Assembly: GCA_011088215.1 (NCBI GenBank)
Contig: JAALKD010000013.1
Span: 1 to 64,000 of the forward strand
DNA from: Sphingomonadales bacterium
Lineage (GTDB): Bacteria > Pseudomonadota > Alphaproteobacteria > Sphingomonadales > Kordiimonadaceae
Reading direction: 5' to 3'
DNA length: 64,000 nucleotides
The position numbers were made by a program, and so were the translations under genes. Below, piece by piece: positions 18,405 to 27,176 of the stretch. The notes under the pieces were generated by a model, which saw nothing but the letters and a program-made list of their open reading frames with translations, was not told the DNA's origin and did not search any database. The stretch's first letter is position 1; each line of letters starts with the position of its first letter.

Positions 18405-20144
18405 TTACTCTTGCCTGGCATATACCTCGCGACCGGCGAAATAAGTGGCATCCACGGCCAGGTTGCGGAAGCTCTCATTCATGGGTGAGGGAACGATACC
18501 ATCCAGCAATACAAAGTCTGCCCATTTGCCCACTGTGATAGAGCCGACTTCGTCTTTCCACGCCGTGATGTTGGCCCCCGATTGTGTATAGGCCATTAGA
18601 GCCTCTTCAAAGCTAACGGCTTGTTCCAGGTGAAATGGCTTGCTGTCATTAAAGCCAAAAGGACTGACCCGAAAAACGGAATCGGCAATTTGCACAAGCG
18701 GGTTAAGCGGCGAGGTGAAATAGTCGGCGCCGAACACCACTGGCACCCCAGCATTAAGCATGGATTTCCACACATATGCGCGCCGGGTTCTGTGTTCACC
18801 GAGGCGTTCCGGCACATAGACGATTGAGTTGGTGGCATGGTTGGGCTGCATGGAGGCAATCACGCCCAGCTCCTTGAAGCGTTGGATGTCTTCGTCGTGC
18901 ACAACTTCGATATGTTCGATCCGGTTCGGGAACGGTACGGTGTTGTCTTTAGCCGCTTCAAAGGCATCAAGGGTTGCTTTTACCGCGGCGTCACCGATTG
19001 AGTGAACGGCAACCGGTAATCCGGCAGCGGTTATCGCTTCCACCTGCATTTTCAGTTTTTCCGGGCTTGCAATATATTCGCCTTTCCAGCCGTCACGGTC
19101 GCTGTAGGCTTCGGTTAGCACTGCGGTATGGGCCGATAATACCCCGTCATTGATAAGTTTTACAAATGCGAGGTTAAGCAATGGCCCTGCGGCTTCTTCC
19201 CTGTTGGTTGCAGAGACGCGTTCGCTGACCTCAGCCTTTTTGGCGACAATTCTATCAACTACATTTTCGATTGGTTCATTGATCCCGCCACGGTTCCATG
19301 TGCCGTACCAAACCCGGATAGTTGGATCGCCGTTTTCCACGATATGGAGATAGTCATCAAGACCGCCCATTTGGTGTAGACCAGTAATGCCAAAGCTATT
19401 GGCATAATTGTACATTTTTGCCAGACCTTCCTGGCGTTGGGCGTCGCTGCGGGCGGGCACTATATTGGCCACCAGATTTTGCGCACCCTCAAGAAGGATA
19501 CCGGTAGTGTCACCGGTTGCAGGGTCTACGACAACTTCACCGCCCGGGGGAGCGGCTGTTTCGGCGGTTACACCGGCCATTTCCAGTGCTTTGGAGTTCA
19601 CCCAGGCATAATGGCCGTCGATATGGCGCAGAATTGCGGGCCGGTCTGGCAGAACTTCGTCCAGCATTTGTTTGGTTGGGTAGTTACCGTCAGACAGGGT
19701 ATGGTCCCAGTTGCCGCCAATAAGCCACTCGCCTGCAGGCAAGCGTTTGTCGGTTGCTGCAATCATTTCCAGCCATTCGCTTTTGTCGGCAACATAGGAA
19801 AGGTCAACGCCTGCAACATAAGGCGAATCACCGCTTACATGGGAGTGCGCATCAATCAGGCCCGGCGTAACTGTATTGCCCATTGCGTCGATCACTCGTG
19901 TGCTTTCGCCTGCCAGCGCTTGCATTTGTTCGTTGGTGCCCACCGCGCTGAACTTACCGCCGGTGACCGCAAAGGCCTGAATGCGCGCTGCGGCCGGGTC
20001 ACTGGTATAGACATCCCCGTTTATGACAATCAGATCCGGTGCGGAGATACCCGCCTTGTCAGGGGCGGCCTCGTCAGCTGAACAGCCTGCGAGCATCAGT
20101 GCCGCCGCGCCGATGAAAGTGGAAGTTATCTGTTTGAACGTCAT
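18405..20144 (-). CDS. YtcJ-type amidohydrolase lipoprotein
   Basis: Metal-dependent amidohydrolase of 579 residues (amidohydrolase_3/YtcJ group). The signal peptide ends at a lipobox (LMLAGCS, Cys near residue 20). Zinc ligands are visible in PGLIDAHSHVSG, AVHSIGDAAV and EHIEVVHDED, and the HPLYxN-like end is replaced by FGADYFTSPLNPL. The track start at 20189 lacks a signal; the ATG at 20144 follows GGGGAA and restores it. Relatives hydrolyse N-acyl amino acids or cyclic amides. It is part of the envelope-hydrolase group around 12-20 kb. Confidence 0.87.
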   Translation of the reverse strand: MTFKQITSTFIGAAALMLAGCSADEAAPDKAGISAPDLIVINGDVYTSDPAAARIQAFAVTGGKFSAVGTNEQMQALAGESTRVIDAMGNTVTPGLIDAHSHVSGDSPYVAGVDLSYVADKSEWLEMIAATDKRLPAGEWLIGGNWDHTLSDGNYPTKQMLDEVLPDRPAILRHIDGHYAWVNSKALEMAGVTAETAAPPGGEVVVDPATGDTTGILLEGAQNLVANIVPARSDAQRQEGLAKMYNYANSFGITGLHQMGGLDDYLHIVENGDPTIRVWYGTWNRGGINEPIENVVDRIVAKKAEVSERVSATNREEAAGPLLNLAFVKLINDGVLSAHTAVLTEAYSDRDGWKGEYIASPEKLKMQVEAITAAGLPVAVHSIGDAAVKATLDAFEAAKDNTVPFPNRIEHIEVVHDEDIQRFKELGVIASMQPNHATNSIVYVPERLGEHRTRRAYVWKSMLNAGVPVVFGADYFTSPLNPLVQIADSVFRVSPFGFNDSKPFHLEQAVSFEEALMAYTQSGANITAWKDEVGSITVGKWADFVLLDGIVPSPMNESFRNLAVDATYFAGREVYARQE

Positions 20145-20263
20145 GTCTATTTCCCCTACGGATACGATCGTCGGACCAATTTGCAGCATTTGGGCTTTAG
20201 TTTAGGACTAGTGGGCGTAAACGCCAACCCCTGGGAAAAAATTGACACAAAGGTCCCCGAAAA

Positions 20264-20923
20264 TCAGTGGTTGGATTGGGAAAGTGACTGGATAGTTTTC
20301 TCTAAGCGCTTTTTCTTTGACGGGCTCATAGGCTCACACATGCGACTTTCCAGCGTGCTGATAATTATAGCGGCATGCGTGTGGTCCAGCGTAAGGCGAG
20401 CAACTTTCTCCGCATACATCGGTAACTGGTTTACCGCGCTGGTTTGCAGTCGGGCGACAATGATAGGCATGATTTCATTCGAATAGGCTGTCACTCCAGT
20501 TAGTGCTACCAGAATATCGATTAACCGGTCTTTTGCGATCACCGAGCCAGCATCTGCCGCCGCTAAAATTCTGTTCAGGTGTGGGAAAATCTTGTCTGGA
20601 AATGGCTCACTTAATGTAGCTACAGCAGCCATGCCGCCCCAAACCAGGCGGTTATTTTTGCTGGTGAGTATATTAAGAAGCACAGGTAACTGGCTCAATA
20701 TCAAGGGCGGGTTGCGCGTGCCTATCTCATAGAAAACTTTGATCGCGTCCTGACGGACGGCCTTTGCACCATTTTGCAAAACCGTTGCAAGCGATGTGAC
20801 AGAGGCTGCATCATTTGCTTGTGCGATTTGTTTGGCCAACTCGACGTTGGGTACTTCGTCGCGGCGGCCAAGCGCGCTTGCCAACTGGGCCTCAATGTCG
20901 GGTTTGATCAGGGGTTTCTGCAC
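20264..20923 (-). CDS. HEAT-repeat-like helical protein
   Basis: A 219-residue all-helical protein with degenerate HEAT-like repeats (ASVTSLATVLQNGAKAVRQD, LVWGGMAAVATL). It is not an enzyme I recognise. The track begins at 21061, but that N-terminus is a shadow of the zinc-ribbon gene in another frame. GTG at 20923 gives a clean start and a 32-bp overlap with the zinc-ribbon gene, so the two are probably translated together and may act as partners. Confidence 0.65.
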   Translation of the reverse strand: MQKPLIKPDIEAQLASALGRRDEVPNVELAKQIAQANDAASVTSLATVLQNGAKAVRQDAIKVFYEIGTRNPPLILSQLPVLLNILTSKNNRLVWGGMAAVATLSEPFPDKIFPHLNRILAAADAGSVIAKDRLIDILVALTGVTAYSNEIMPIIVARLQTSAVNQLPMYAEKVARLTLDHTHAAIIISTLESRMCEPMSPSKKKRLEKTIQSLSQSNH

Positions 20924-21170
20924 GCCATCGGTCCAGTTTTGGTATGCCGCGGGTAAATAGCCAGCCCATGAAGGCAGGCATGCCTTTGTTTTTGAGCTGT
21001 TCGACGCAGTGTGTTTGCATTTGGGCGGCGTTGAAGTTTGGGTGTAGAAAGGCGCCGCCATCGTAGCATAGTGAGCAATATGTCGCGCTGAGGCTGCCGT
21101 CTGCTTCCAGTCCGCCGCCTTGCGGATCCTTGCTCAGCGGCATGCCGCAACTTTGGCAAATTTTGGCCAT
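20892..21170 (-). CDS. Zinc-ribbon domain protein (zf-ribbon_2 type)
   Basis: A 92-residue protein with CQSCGMPL and YCSLCYDGG cysteine pairs forming a zinc ribbon, followed by the family's conserved tail GWLFTRGIPKLDRW. Function unknown; relatives are often found near MerR or stress regulators. It is divergent from the MerR-family gene with a 15-bp perfect palindrome between them, so it is the probable target of that regulator. Confidence 0.85.
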   Translation of the reverse strand: MAKICQSCGMPLSKDPQGGGLEADGSLSATYCSLCYDGGAFLHPNFNAAQMQTHCVEQLKNKGMPAFMGWLFTRGIPKLDRWRAETPDQTRH

Positions 21171-21249
21171 GTCAGTCCCCTCTTAAAATCAAAGGTGTCT
21201 GGCAAAAATACACTCTGGCGCGCTCTTGATTTCTTTTATGAATATGTTA

Positions 21250-21267
21250 ACAATGGACCATTGTCAA
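21250..21267 (-). promoter_or_regulatory. MerR-type operator and promoter of the zinc-ribbon gene
   Basis: ACAATGGACCATTGT (21250-21264) is a perfect inverted repeat with a one-base centre. On the minus strand it overlaps a consensus TTGACA (-35; plus positions 21262-21267), and TATTCA or TTCATA elements follow 17-19 bp later, as in promoters remodelled by MerR proteins. It lies between the divergent MerR and zinc-ribbon genes. Confidence 0.55.
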
Positions 21268-21293
21268 TGGTTTTGAAACTCAGGTGTTGGTTG

Positions 21294-21653
21294 ATGCGTA
21301 TTGGTGAGTTAGTAAAACAGTCGGGTATCAGCCCGGACACAGTCAGGTTTTACGAGCGCAATGGATTGATCCGCTCTTTGCCCAGTGCGACAGAGACAAA
21401 CAGCTACCGCAACTACCCCGAAGAAGCGCTGGAGCGACTGGCTATGATAAAGCAAGCCCAGCAGGCTGGCTTTTCAATTGCCGAATTTTCCCAGTTGATC
21501 GAACGGATTGAAGGTCCATCGGTTGATTTTTTTGATGCTGACCAGTTTTTGCAGCAGAAAATCGATGAAATTCAAGAGCGAATGAAGCAGGCCAAGGCAT
21601 TTTTGAAAATGTTAAAGGCCACCAAAGCCGCTCTTTCAGCGCACATGGACTGA
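21294..21653 (+). CDS. MerR-family transcriptional regulator
   Basis: A 119-residue regulator with the MerR winged-helix N-terminus (MRIGELVKQSGISPDTVRFYERNGL), a wing segment (SYRNYPEEALERL) and a C-terminal coiled coil (about 80-112) for dimerisation. No cysteine cluster for metal sensing is visible, so the effector is unknown. The ORF track starts at 21120, but the first 58 residues are not MerR-like and overlap the operator; the ATG at 21294 is the true start. It probably controls itself and the divergent zinc-ribbon/HEAT pair. Confidence 0.9.
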   Translation: MRIGELVKQSGISPDTVRFYERNGLIRSLPSATETNSYRNYPEEALERLAMIKQAQQAGFSIAEFSQLIERIEGPSVDFFDADQFLQQKIDEIQERMKQAKAFLKMLKATKAALSAHMD

Positions 21654-21665
21654 CAGTGCGGGTAC

Positions 21666-22535
21666 TTAGTTAGCTTTTGGGACTGGTCGGTAAGCCTTGC
21701 CCGCAGCGATTTGTTCCCATTGGTGTACATGGGGCGGCCTGTCATCCAGCCAGCGGGCCTTGCCGTTTTCGATTACCAGTATTTCTTCCCATTTGGCACC
21801 CACGGGACCCTTACCTGCGTGCGGCTCCACCAGCCAAAGTCCGTCGTGCGGCCCGTGGTCAGATGCCTTGCTGCTGTTCCACAAAGGCGAGCGCCTGCCA
21901 ACGCCGCTGGTGGCCAACTTGTCCTTGATGCCGAACCAGGTTAGCGATAGGCCGTCAAACCCACTGATACGCCAAGTAAATGGCAGGGTTGCGGTTTTAA
22001 CCGCGCGGTGGCCCAGCACTGCGCCGGGGTGTTTGGTGTGCGCGGGTTCATAGCCCAGCTTGCCAAAGGTTTCCAGCACCCGATCAGAGATTTGTTTGAA
22101 GCCGTTCCCCGCATTGATGTCGTCGCACACTTGCACGCGAAACTGGGCCAGGTCTGCCATCATTTTTTTGTGGGTGTCATTCTCACCGAAGCAAAAGCTG
22201 TAAGACGTGTCGACAAGATAGCCTTTGAACAAGGGCGCAGCGTCCAGAATGACACTGTCTCCGGGTTCCAGTATTTTGGATTTGGGAAAAAACTTGCCCA
22301 CCGGCCACTTGCCCGGCAGCGCCGTGCGCTCTCCGAACAGGGCGACGGGCAGGTGAAAAAACGCTGAAGCCCCGGCGTCCCGGTAAGCGCGAACCAGCGC
22401 ACGGGTCACTTCCTTTTCGGTTTGCCCTTCATGCAGACTGGCGGCCATTGTTTCCAGAATTGAAAAGGAAAGCCGTTGAAGGTCGCGGAAATGGTCAAGC
22501 GCTTGCGCAGAAAAGTTCCTGGTTTTTACCAGCAT
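21666..22535 (-). CDS. M24-family (Xaa-Pro aminopeptidase-like) protein
   Basis: A 289-residue protein with the pita-bread fold. Metal-ligand candidates are visible as VILDAAPLFKGYLVDTSYSF (two Asp), GYEPAHTKHPGA and HRAV (His), GLWLVEPHAG and GAKWEEILVI (Glu). It lacks the N-terminal creatinase domain of full Xaa-Pro peptidases. The exact reaction (dipeptidase, creatinase-like or other) is unclear. It is 23 bp downstream of a carboxymuconolactone-decarboxylase-like gene on the same strand. Confidence 0.8.
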   Translation of the reverse strand: MLVKTRNFSAQALDHFRDLQRLSFSILETMAASLHEGQTEKEVTRALVRAYRDAGASAFFHLPVALFGERTALPGKWPVGKFFPKSKILEPGDSVILDAAPLFKGYLVDTSYSFCFGENDTHKKMMADLAQFRVQVCDDINAGNGFKQISDRVLETFGKLGYEPAHTKHPGAVLGHRAVKTATLPFTWRISGFDGLSLTWFGIKDKLATSGVGRRSPLWNSSKASDHGPHDGLWLVEPHAGKGPVGAKWEEILVIENGKARWLDDRPPHVHQWEQIAAGKAYRPVPKAN

Positions 22536-22558
22536 AAAATCTCTCCGACATGGGCAGG

Positions 22559-23104
22559 TCAGGCTGGAAAGCGTGCGCCAAACGGCTCCAGTTCCAACTC
22601 AGTGGTGTTTGCGATGAAGCTGACAGTATGATAGGCGCCGCATAATGCCAATAGTTCCAATTGCTGTTCTTTGTTCAAATGGTCGCAGAGACTGCCGTAT
22701 GTATCAGGCTGAATACGTTGATGGTTGCAGATATCATCAATCGCCGCCAATAAAATGCTTTCCTCTTCCGGCCAGCAATTGGCCCCGGCCGGCTGGCTTT
22801 TGGTCGCCGCAATTTGTTCATCGGTCAGGCCCACATGGGCCGCAAAAGCAGTGATATGTATGCCCCATTCATATTCGCACCCTAGGTTGGCGGTAATACG
22901 CAGGATGACTATCTCCCGTTGTCGCATGGAAAGCGGGCTGTCCTTGTCCAGCAGGTTGGGCATGCCCTTAACCAGGAAGCGTTTGCTGTTGGCAAACAGG
23001 CGGAACAACTTGAGAAGATAGCCATTTTGCTGCGGATAGTTGGCCAAAATGGCGGCAACGTCGTCTGAGTAGGGTTCATCAATTGGTTCTAATTTGTTGG
23101 ACAT
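22559..23104 (-). CDS. Carboxymuconolactone decarboxylase family protein
   Basis: A 181-residue all-helical AhpD/CMD-fold protein with the conserved MRQREIVILRITANLGCEYEWGIH stretch. Only one Cys of the AhpD CxxC pair is present, so peroxidase-type activity is unlikely. Members of this subgroup lack a settled function. It starts an apparent two-gene operon with the M24 gene. Confidence 0.85.
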   Translation of the reverse strand: MSNKLEPIDEPYSDDVAAILANYPQQNGYLLKLFRLFANSKRFLVKGMPNLLDKDSPLSMRQREIVILRITANLGCEYEWGIHITAFAAHVGLTDEQIAATKSQPAGANCWPEEESILLAAIDDICNHQRIQPDTYGSLCDHLNKEQQLELLALCGAYHTVSFIANTTELELEPFGARFPA

Positions 23105-23272
23105 TTTGCCTCGCCTTTACGGTTGCTTTCGGGGATACCCTCTAGGCAGAGACATAGCGCTATTTCTCGCCATGGCCACAACGCGGCTATTCTGGTTGCT
23201 ATTTTGAAGAAGCTCACTGGCGCTGGTTTTTGGCAACGCACTTGCGGGGTCAGCCAAAAGGGACAGCGGCAA

Positions 23273-24040
23273 TTATTCGGCGGGTTGAGCGGGAAAGAAA
23301 TGCACCAAAATATCGTCCAACAGCGGCTTCCAATTGCCCCAGTTGTGACCACCTCTCACCTCTCGGTAGTGCAGATCATAGCCTTTCTTCTTGAGGATAT
23401 TTCTGAAGGCCCTGCCCTCTGCTATTCCGTCTCGCTGATTGCCGATACTGAAAAAAATCTTTATTGGCTGGACCGGCTCGCTGGCATAAAGGTCTCCTAT
23501 AATTGGCACCGGCCAAATCGCTGGTGATTGCATGGCAATGCCCGCAAAAGTTTCAGACGCTAGTAACCCAAAACAGGCTGCATTTAGCCCGCCGAATGAC
23601 AGGCCTAGAATGACCCGATCCTCACGGGATTGACTGACGGCGTATTCGCTTGAAATGCGCGGCACCAGTTCGCCGACAAAAAATTTGGCATAGGCGACAT
23701 TGCACATAAACTCACTATTACGGCGGTTTTTTCGTGAGTGGTCAGGGTTGCTGGAATCCACAAAAACAAAAACGACGGGTTTTATCTTGCCGCGCCGTAC
23801 CTCCCTGTCGACGATTTTTGGCATTCTTCCTGAGCGAATATACCACTGACCATCGGTGACAAAGAGCACCGGCAAATCGGTCAATGTGTCCGCGCCGGGC
23901 GGCGTGTAGACACGGTACTGAAGGTCATAACCCAGATGAGTGCTGGTGATGCGCTGATTGTCAGATAGTGTTCCGTCGATCGCCCGCGCTGGCACTATAG
24001 GCGCTGCTAATAGAATGACGATGATCAGCCAGGGTTTCAT
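23273..24040 (-). CDS. Secreted putative esterase (esterase D/Fes-like fold)
   Basis: Alpha/beta hydrolase of 255 residues with a signal peptide (MKPWLIIVILLAAPIVPARA), the nucleophile elbow GLSFGG, and the C-terminal catalytic His in GGHNWGNW. The fold matches the putative-esterase family that includes enterochelin and acyl esterases; substrate unknown. The track starts at 24097, but the ATG at 24040 begins the signal peptide. A near-identical-length paralogue lies immediately upstream, so the pair arose by tandem duplication. Confidence 0.85.
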   Translation of the reverse strand: MKPWLIIVILLAAPIVPARAIDGTLSDNQRITSTHLGYDLQYRVYTPPGADTLTDLPVLFVTDGQWYIRSGRMPKIVDREVRRGKIKPVVFVFVDSSNPDHSRKNRRNSEFMCNVAYAKFFVGELVPRISSEYAVSQSREDRVILGLSFGGLNAACFGLLASETFAGIAMQSPAIWPVPIIGDLYASEPVQPIKIFFSIGNQRDGIAEGRAFRNILKKKGYDLHYREVRGGHNWGNWKPLLDDILVHFFPAQPAE

Positions 24041-24056
24041 TTGTTCGCGTTTCCGT

Positions 24057-24824
24057 CTAGTCGGCGTCTGCCGCAAAGAAGTATACCAGAATGTCATCTA
24101 GCAATGGCTTCCAATTCTTCCAATTGTGGCCATATGGCACTTCTTTATACAGCATTTCATATCCTTTTTCCTCCAGCACCGACTTAAAGCGCCTTCCGGC
24201 GGCGGTGTTGTCGTTTTTATCACCTATGCTGAAGAATATCTTGATCGGGCGACGTTCCTCGCTTTCGTATAGCTCAAACAGCTTTGGTACCGGGTGCATG
24301 GCGGGTGATTGCATTGCCACGCCCCCAAATGTGGGGTGGGCAGTCAAGCCAAAACAAGCCGAGTTTAGGCCACCGAAAGAAAGGCCAAGGATCACACGGT
24401 CATTCCTGCTGAAGCTAACCGGATAGTCTTGAGTGATTTTAGGCACCAGTTCGCGGGTGAAAAAGTTAGCGTAGTTGACGTTGCAGAAAAATTGACTGTT
24501 GCGGCGGTTGTTGCGCAGGTTGTCCGGGTCTCTGTTGTCGACAAAAACAACAACCACCGGCTTGATTGCTCCTTTTTTAATTTCGCGGTCCAGCAGCTTT
24601 CTCATCTAGCCGCTGCTGATATACCATTGGCCGTCGGTTACATACAGCACAGGTAAATTCTTCAGATTTTCAGCGCCAGCGGGCGTGTATACCCTATATT
24701 GCAGGGCATAACCCAGTGCACTGCTTTCGATGCGTTGGTTCGCCGACAGGTTTCCAGATTCAGCGTGCACTGCACCGTTGAATGCAAGCCACATCGCCGC
24801 GATAACATATATGTATTTACTCAT
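24057..24824 (-). pseudogene. Second esterase paralogue with in-frame TAG
   Basis: Paralogue of the downstream esterase with exactly the same span (768 bp). It runs from a signal peptide (MSKYIYVIAAMWLAFNGAVHA) through GLSFGG to a YGHNWKNW His motif. The frame is intact on both sides, but a TAG (24606-24608) interrupts it after WYISSG, where the paralogue reads WYIRSGRMPK. The track therefore shows two ORFs, 72 and 182 residues. A single point mutation (for example CAG to TAG) or a base-call error would explain it. The downstream piece alone lacks a signal peptide. Confidence 0.85.
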
Positions 24825-24940
24825 TGAACCGACGCTCCTGTTAAACCCTGTGACAGCGTCACATTAACCGTTCCGCTGGCGCAACATTGATGCGACCAAG
24901 CGTATGCACGCACGGGACAAAACACCGGGGTCCGGATTGC

Positions 24941-26098
24941 TCAATCCGGTTCTGCGCTTTTCAGGAAGGCTTTAAAGCGTTTGGCAACACTGGAAGGCGC
25001 CACAGCTGGGCGGGCGAGCTTTTCAATTGAACCGGGTTTTATGCGGCAATGCAGCAAATGCGGGCCTGGGGTCCTCAAACAGTTCTGGAGCGCCGCGACA
25101 ATAGTGCCTGTATCATCACAACTGGTAGCAGTTTCGTAGCCGCAGGCTGCAGCAACCGCGCAAAAATCCACCGTGTCTGAGCCGGTCGGCTGTCCGCCCG
25201 TGGAATCGTGTGCTTCGTTGTCCAGCAACAGATGGATGTAATTAGCTGGTTGCAATGTTCCGGCGGTGGCCATAGTGCCCAGCCGCATAAGCGCAGCCCC
25301 GTCACCGTCCACCACCACCACGGGCTGATCGGTATTGACGGCAACACCCAACCCGATTGCGCTGGCGGAACCCATTGAGCCAACCATGTAAAAATGTTGG
25401 TCTTTGTCAGCGATCGAATAAAGCTCGCGGCCACATTTCCCGGTAGTGGCAATAACCGCTGCCTCAGTCGGTACATTCTCTACCAAAGCCTCCAGAACAG
25501 CATAGCGCGTGGGCAGGTCGTTGCCGGTTTTCAGGTCGGATACGGCAGTATGTTGCTTGGTTTTACATGCATTGATCTCGGCAGCTTTCATCGTTGGTTG
25601 TAATGTTTCGAATGTGTCCGGCCCAACCAGCAGCGCAGCGGATTTGCCAGTATTGTCAATAACGGCCATCGCCTCGCCCAGCGTCTGGTTTGCCGTATCA
25701 GGGCACGTTGGTAATTCGAAACTGACCACATTCATTGCTGCCAGCATCTGCTGCGTTGTTTCGCCCATCACTGAGTGTTGAGGTTCGTCTCGTTTGCCCG
25801 GTTTGCCGCGCCAGCCGATCACTAACAGTGTTGGGATCGCAAAAGGCGCATTCAATGAACTTAACGGGCTTATCATGTTGCCCAGTCCTGAGTTTTGACA
25901 AAACACCGCGGTTTTTCGCCCTGCTAGCCACGCGCCGGCACACAGTGCCAGTGCATCGGTCTCAATCACTGCGCCCACATATCCGGGTCGATCAGCCAAA
26001 AGGCGCATGGGTTCTTTCAAAAAGGAGCAGGGCACGCCAGCATAAAAAGATATGCCGTGGCTATCAAGCGCATGGATAAATTCTATCGGGTCCAACAT
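24941..26098 (-). CDS. aepY: Phosphonopyruvate decarboxylase
   Basis: Thiamine-diphosphate enzyme of 385 residues that converts phosphonopyruvate to phosphonoacetaldehyde, pulling the unfavourable PEP mutase reaction forward. The N-terminal half has the family start (GISFYAGVPCSFLKEP); the C-terminal half has the ThDP/Mg motif VVVDGDGAALMRLGTMA...N and the DNEAHDSTGGQPT segment characteristic of Ppd. It starts 6 bp after the PEP mutase stop, so the pair is one operon. Confidence 0.92.
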   Translation of the reverse strand: MLDPIEFIHALDSHGISFYAGVPCSFLKEPMRLLADRPGYVGAVIETDALALCAGAWLAGRKTAVFCQNSGLGNMISPLSSLNAPFAIPTLLVIGWRGKPGKRDEPQHSVMGETTQQMLAAMNVVSFELPTCPDTANQTLGEAMAVIDNTGKSAALLVGPDTFETLQPTMKAAEINACKTKQHTAVSDLKTGNDLPTRYAVLEALVENVPTEAAVIATTGKCGRELYSIADKDQHFYMVGSMGSASAIGLGVAVNTDQPVVVVDGDGAALMRLGTMATAGTLQPANYIHLLLDNEAHDSTGGQPTGSDTVDFCAVAAACGYETATSCDDTGTIVAALQNCLRTPGPHLLHCRIKPGSIEKLARPAVAPSSVAKRFKAFLKSAEPD

Positions 26099-26104
26099 TG
26101 GCGA

Positions 26105-27023
26105 TTACCGCGCTTTTGGCTCAGTGAGGGCGTATTTTTGCTCGGCTTCCAAAAGCTCTTTGGTTTGGGTTAAGGCAAGTAGATCTTGCACTGGCGTTAT
26201 ACGGCCTTCCAGCCCGACGACTGACCGCGCGGCGAATATTTCGCCGTAGGCTTGCTCCATGCTTGCCGTAGCGGCGCGTAGGGCGTGATTGGCCCAGATA
26301 ATCGCAGAAACACCCATCGCTTCGAAGTCTGCTGTCGGTGTTGCCGCGTAAGTTGTTGGTGCAATGACAAGCGGGACAGACCCATGCCATTGCCGGGTAA
26401 ACTCTTGTATCTCGGTGGCTGTAGGTTGTTTTGAATGAACGAACAGGGCATCTGCACCAGCTGCTTCATAAGCATCGGCGCGCGCAAGTGCTTCGTCCAT
26501 CGGTGCACCAGCTACCAATGCTTCGGTGCGGGCAACCACACAAAAGTCTCGGTCAACTTGCCCATCTTTAGCTGCCCGAATTTTCGTGGTGAAACTGTCG
26601 ATGTCTTCCAGCGCATGCCGGGTATTAGCAAATGAGTTTCGCTTGGGAAAATCCTTGTCTTCAATGCAAACCCCGGCAATACCGAGCGCCTCTGCCTTTT
26701 TGGTGAAACGGGCGAATATGTTGAAGTCGCCGTAGCCGCTGTTGGCGTCGAGCAAAATAGGTGTTTGGGCAAAATCTGTCATTGGCTCGACAAGATCCAG
26801 CACTTGCGTCCAGGTCAACTCGTTGGCATCGCGTAGCCCCATCGTCGCTGAAAGCGTCAGGCTTGAAGCCCAAATAGCTTCAAACCCTGCCCGCTCGGCT
26901 AGTTTTGCCGCCAGTGCATTATGGGCTTCTACAATGTAAGGACAATTTCCTTGTTTGCAGCAGGTGCTTTAACCGGCTGGAAACCGTTCCATCCGAGGGA
27001 GTATTTTCGTTTTTTCTAAGCAA
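26105..27023 (-). CDS. aepX: Phosphoenolpyruvate mutase, N-terminal frame disrupted
   Basis: Isocitrate-lyase-superfamily enzyme that rearranges PEP to phosphonopyruvate, making the C-P bond. EDKDFPKRNS matches the EDKxxxxxNS mutase signature and the barrel core (LLDANSGYG) is intact. The track start (ATG 26842) is internal: the same frame continues upstream through YIVEAHNALAAKLAERAGFE and IWASSLTLS with no start codon before a stop. A neighbouring frame from a TTG at 27023 reads RLKHLLQTRKL, the expected beginning, so a one-base frameshift near 26948-26955 is likely. The span of 919 bp fits one extra base. Operon with the decarboxylase. Confidence 0.8.
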
Positions 27024-27058
27024 GGAATACCACCAGTTAGTTGATCTATCGACTATAT

Positions 27059-27087
27059 TGCGCATACTGCGTTTATGACTATGCGCA
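27059..27087. promoter_or_regulatory. Inverted repeat between PEP mutase and aminotransferase genes
   Basis: TGCGCATA (27059-27066) and TATGCGCA (27080-27087) are perfect 8-bp inverted arms 13 bases apart, in the intergenic space between the divergent genes. An operator for a shared regulator is the simplest reading; no regulator gene of the phosphonate region is visible nearby. A short direct repeat GTCATGGCAA (27102 and 27116) follows. Confidence 0.45.
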
Positions 27088-27176
27088 CTCTTTCTAGCGC
27101 AGTCATGGCAACAATGTCATGGCAAAAGAAATAGACGGAGCCACCAAGTCGCCCGTCAGTGTTTACTGGCCACAAC

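Noticed and set aside
20924-21061. N-terminal extension of the HEAT-like ORF
   Set aside because: It overlaps the conserved zinc-ribbon gene in another frame and has no helical repeat character; the start is better placed at GTG 20923.
20264-21170. Zinc-ribbon and HEAT-like genes as one frameshifted gene
   Set aside because: The zinc-ribbon protein ends normally just after its conserved RGIPKLDRW tail, so a short gene overlap is the simpler reading.
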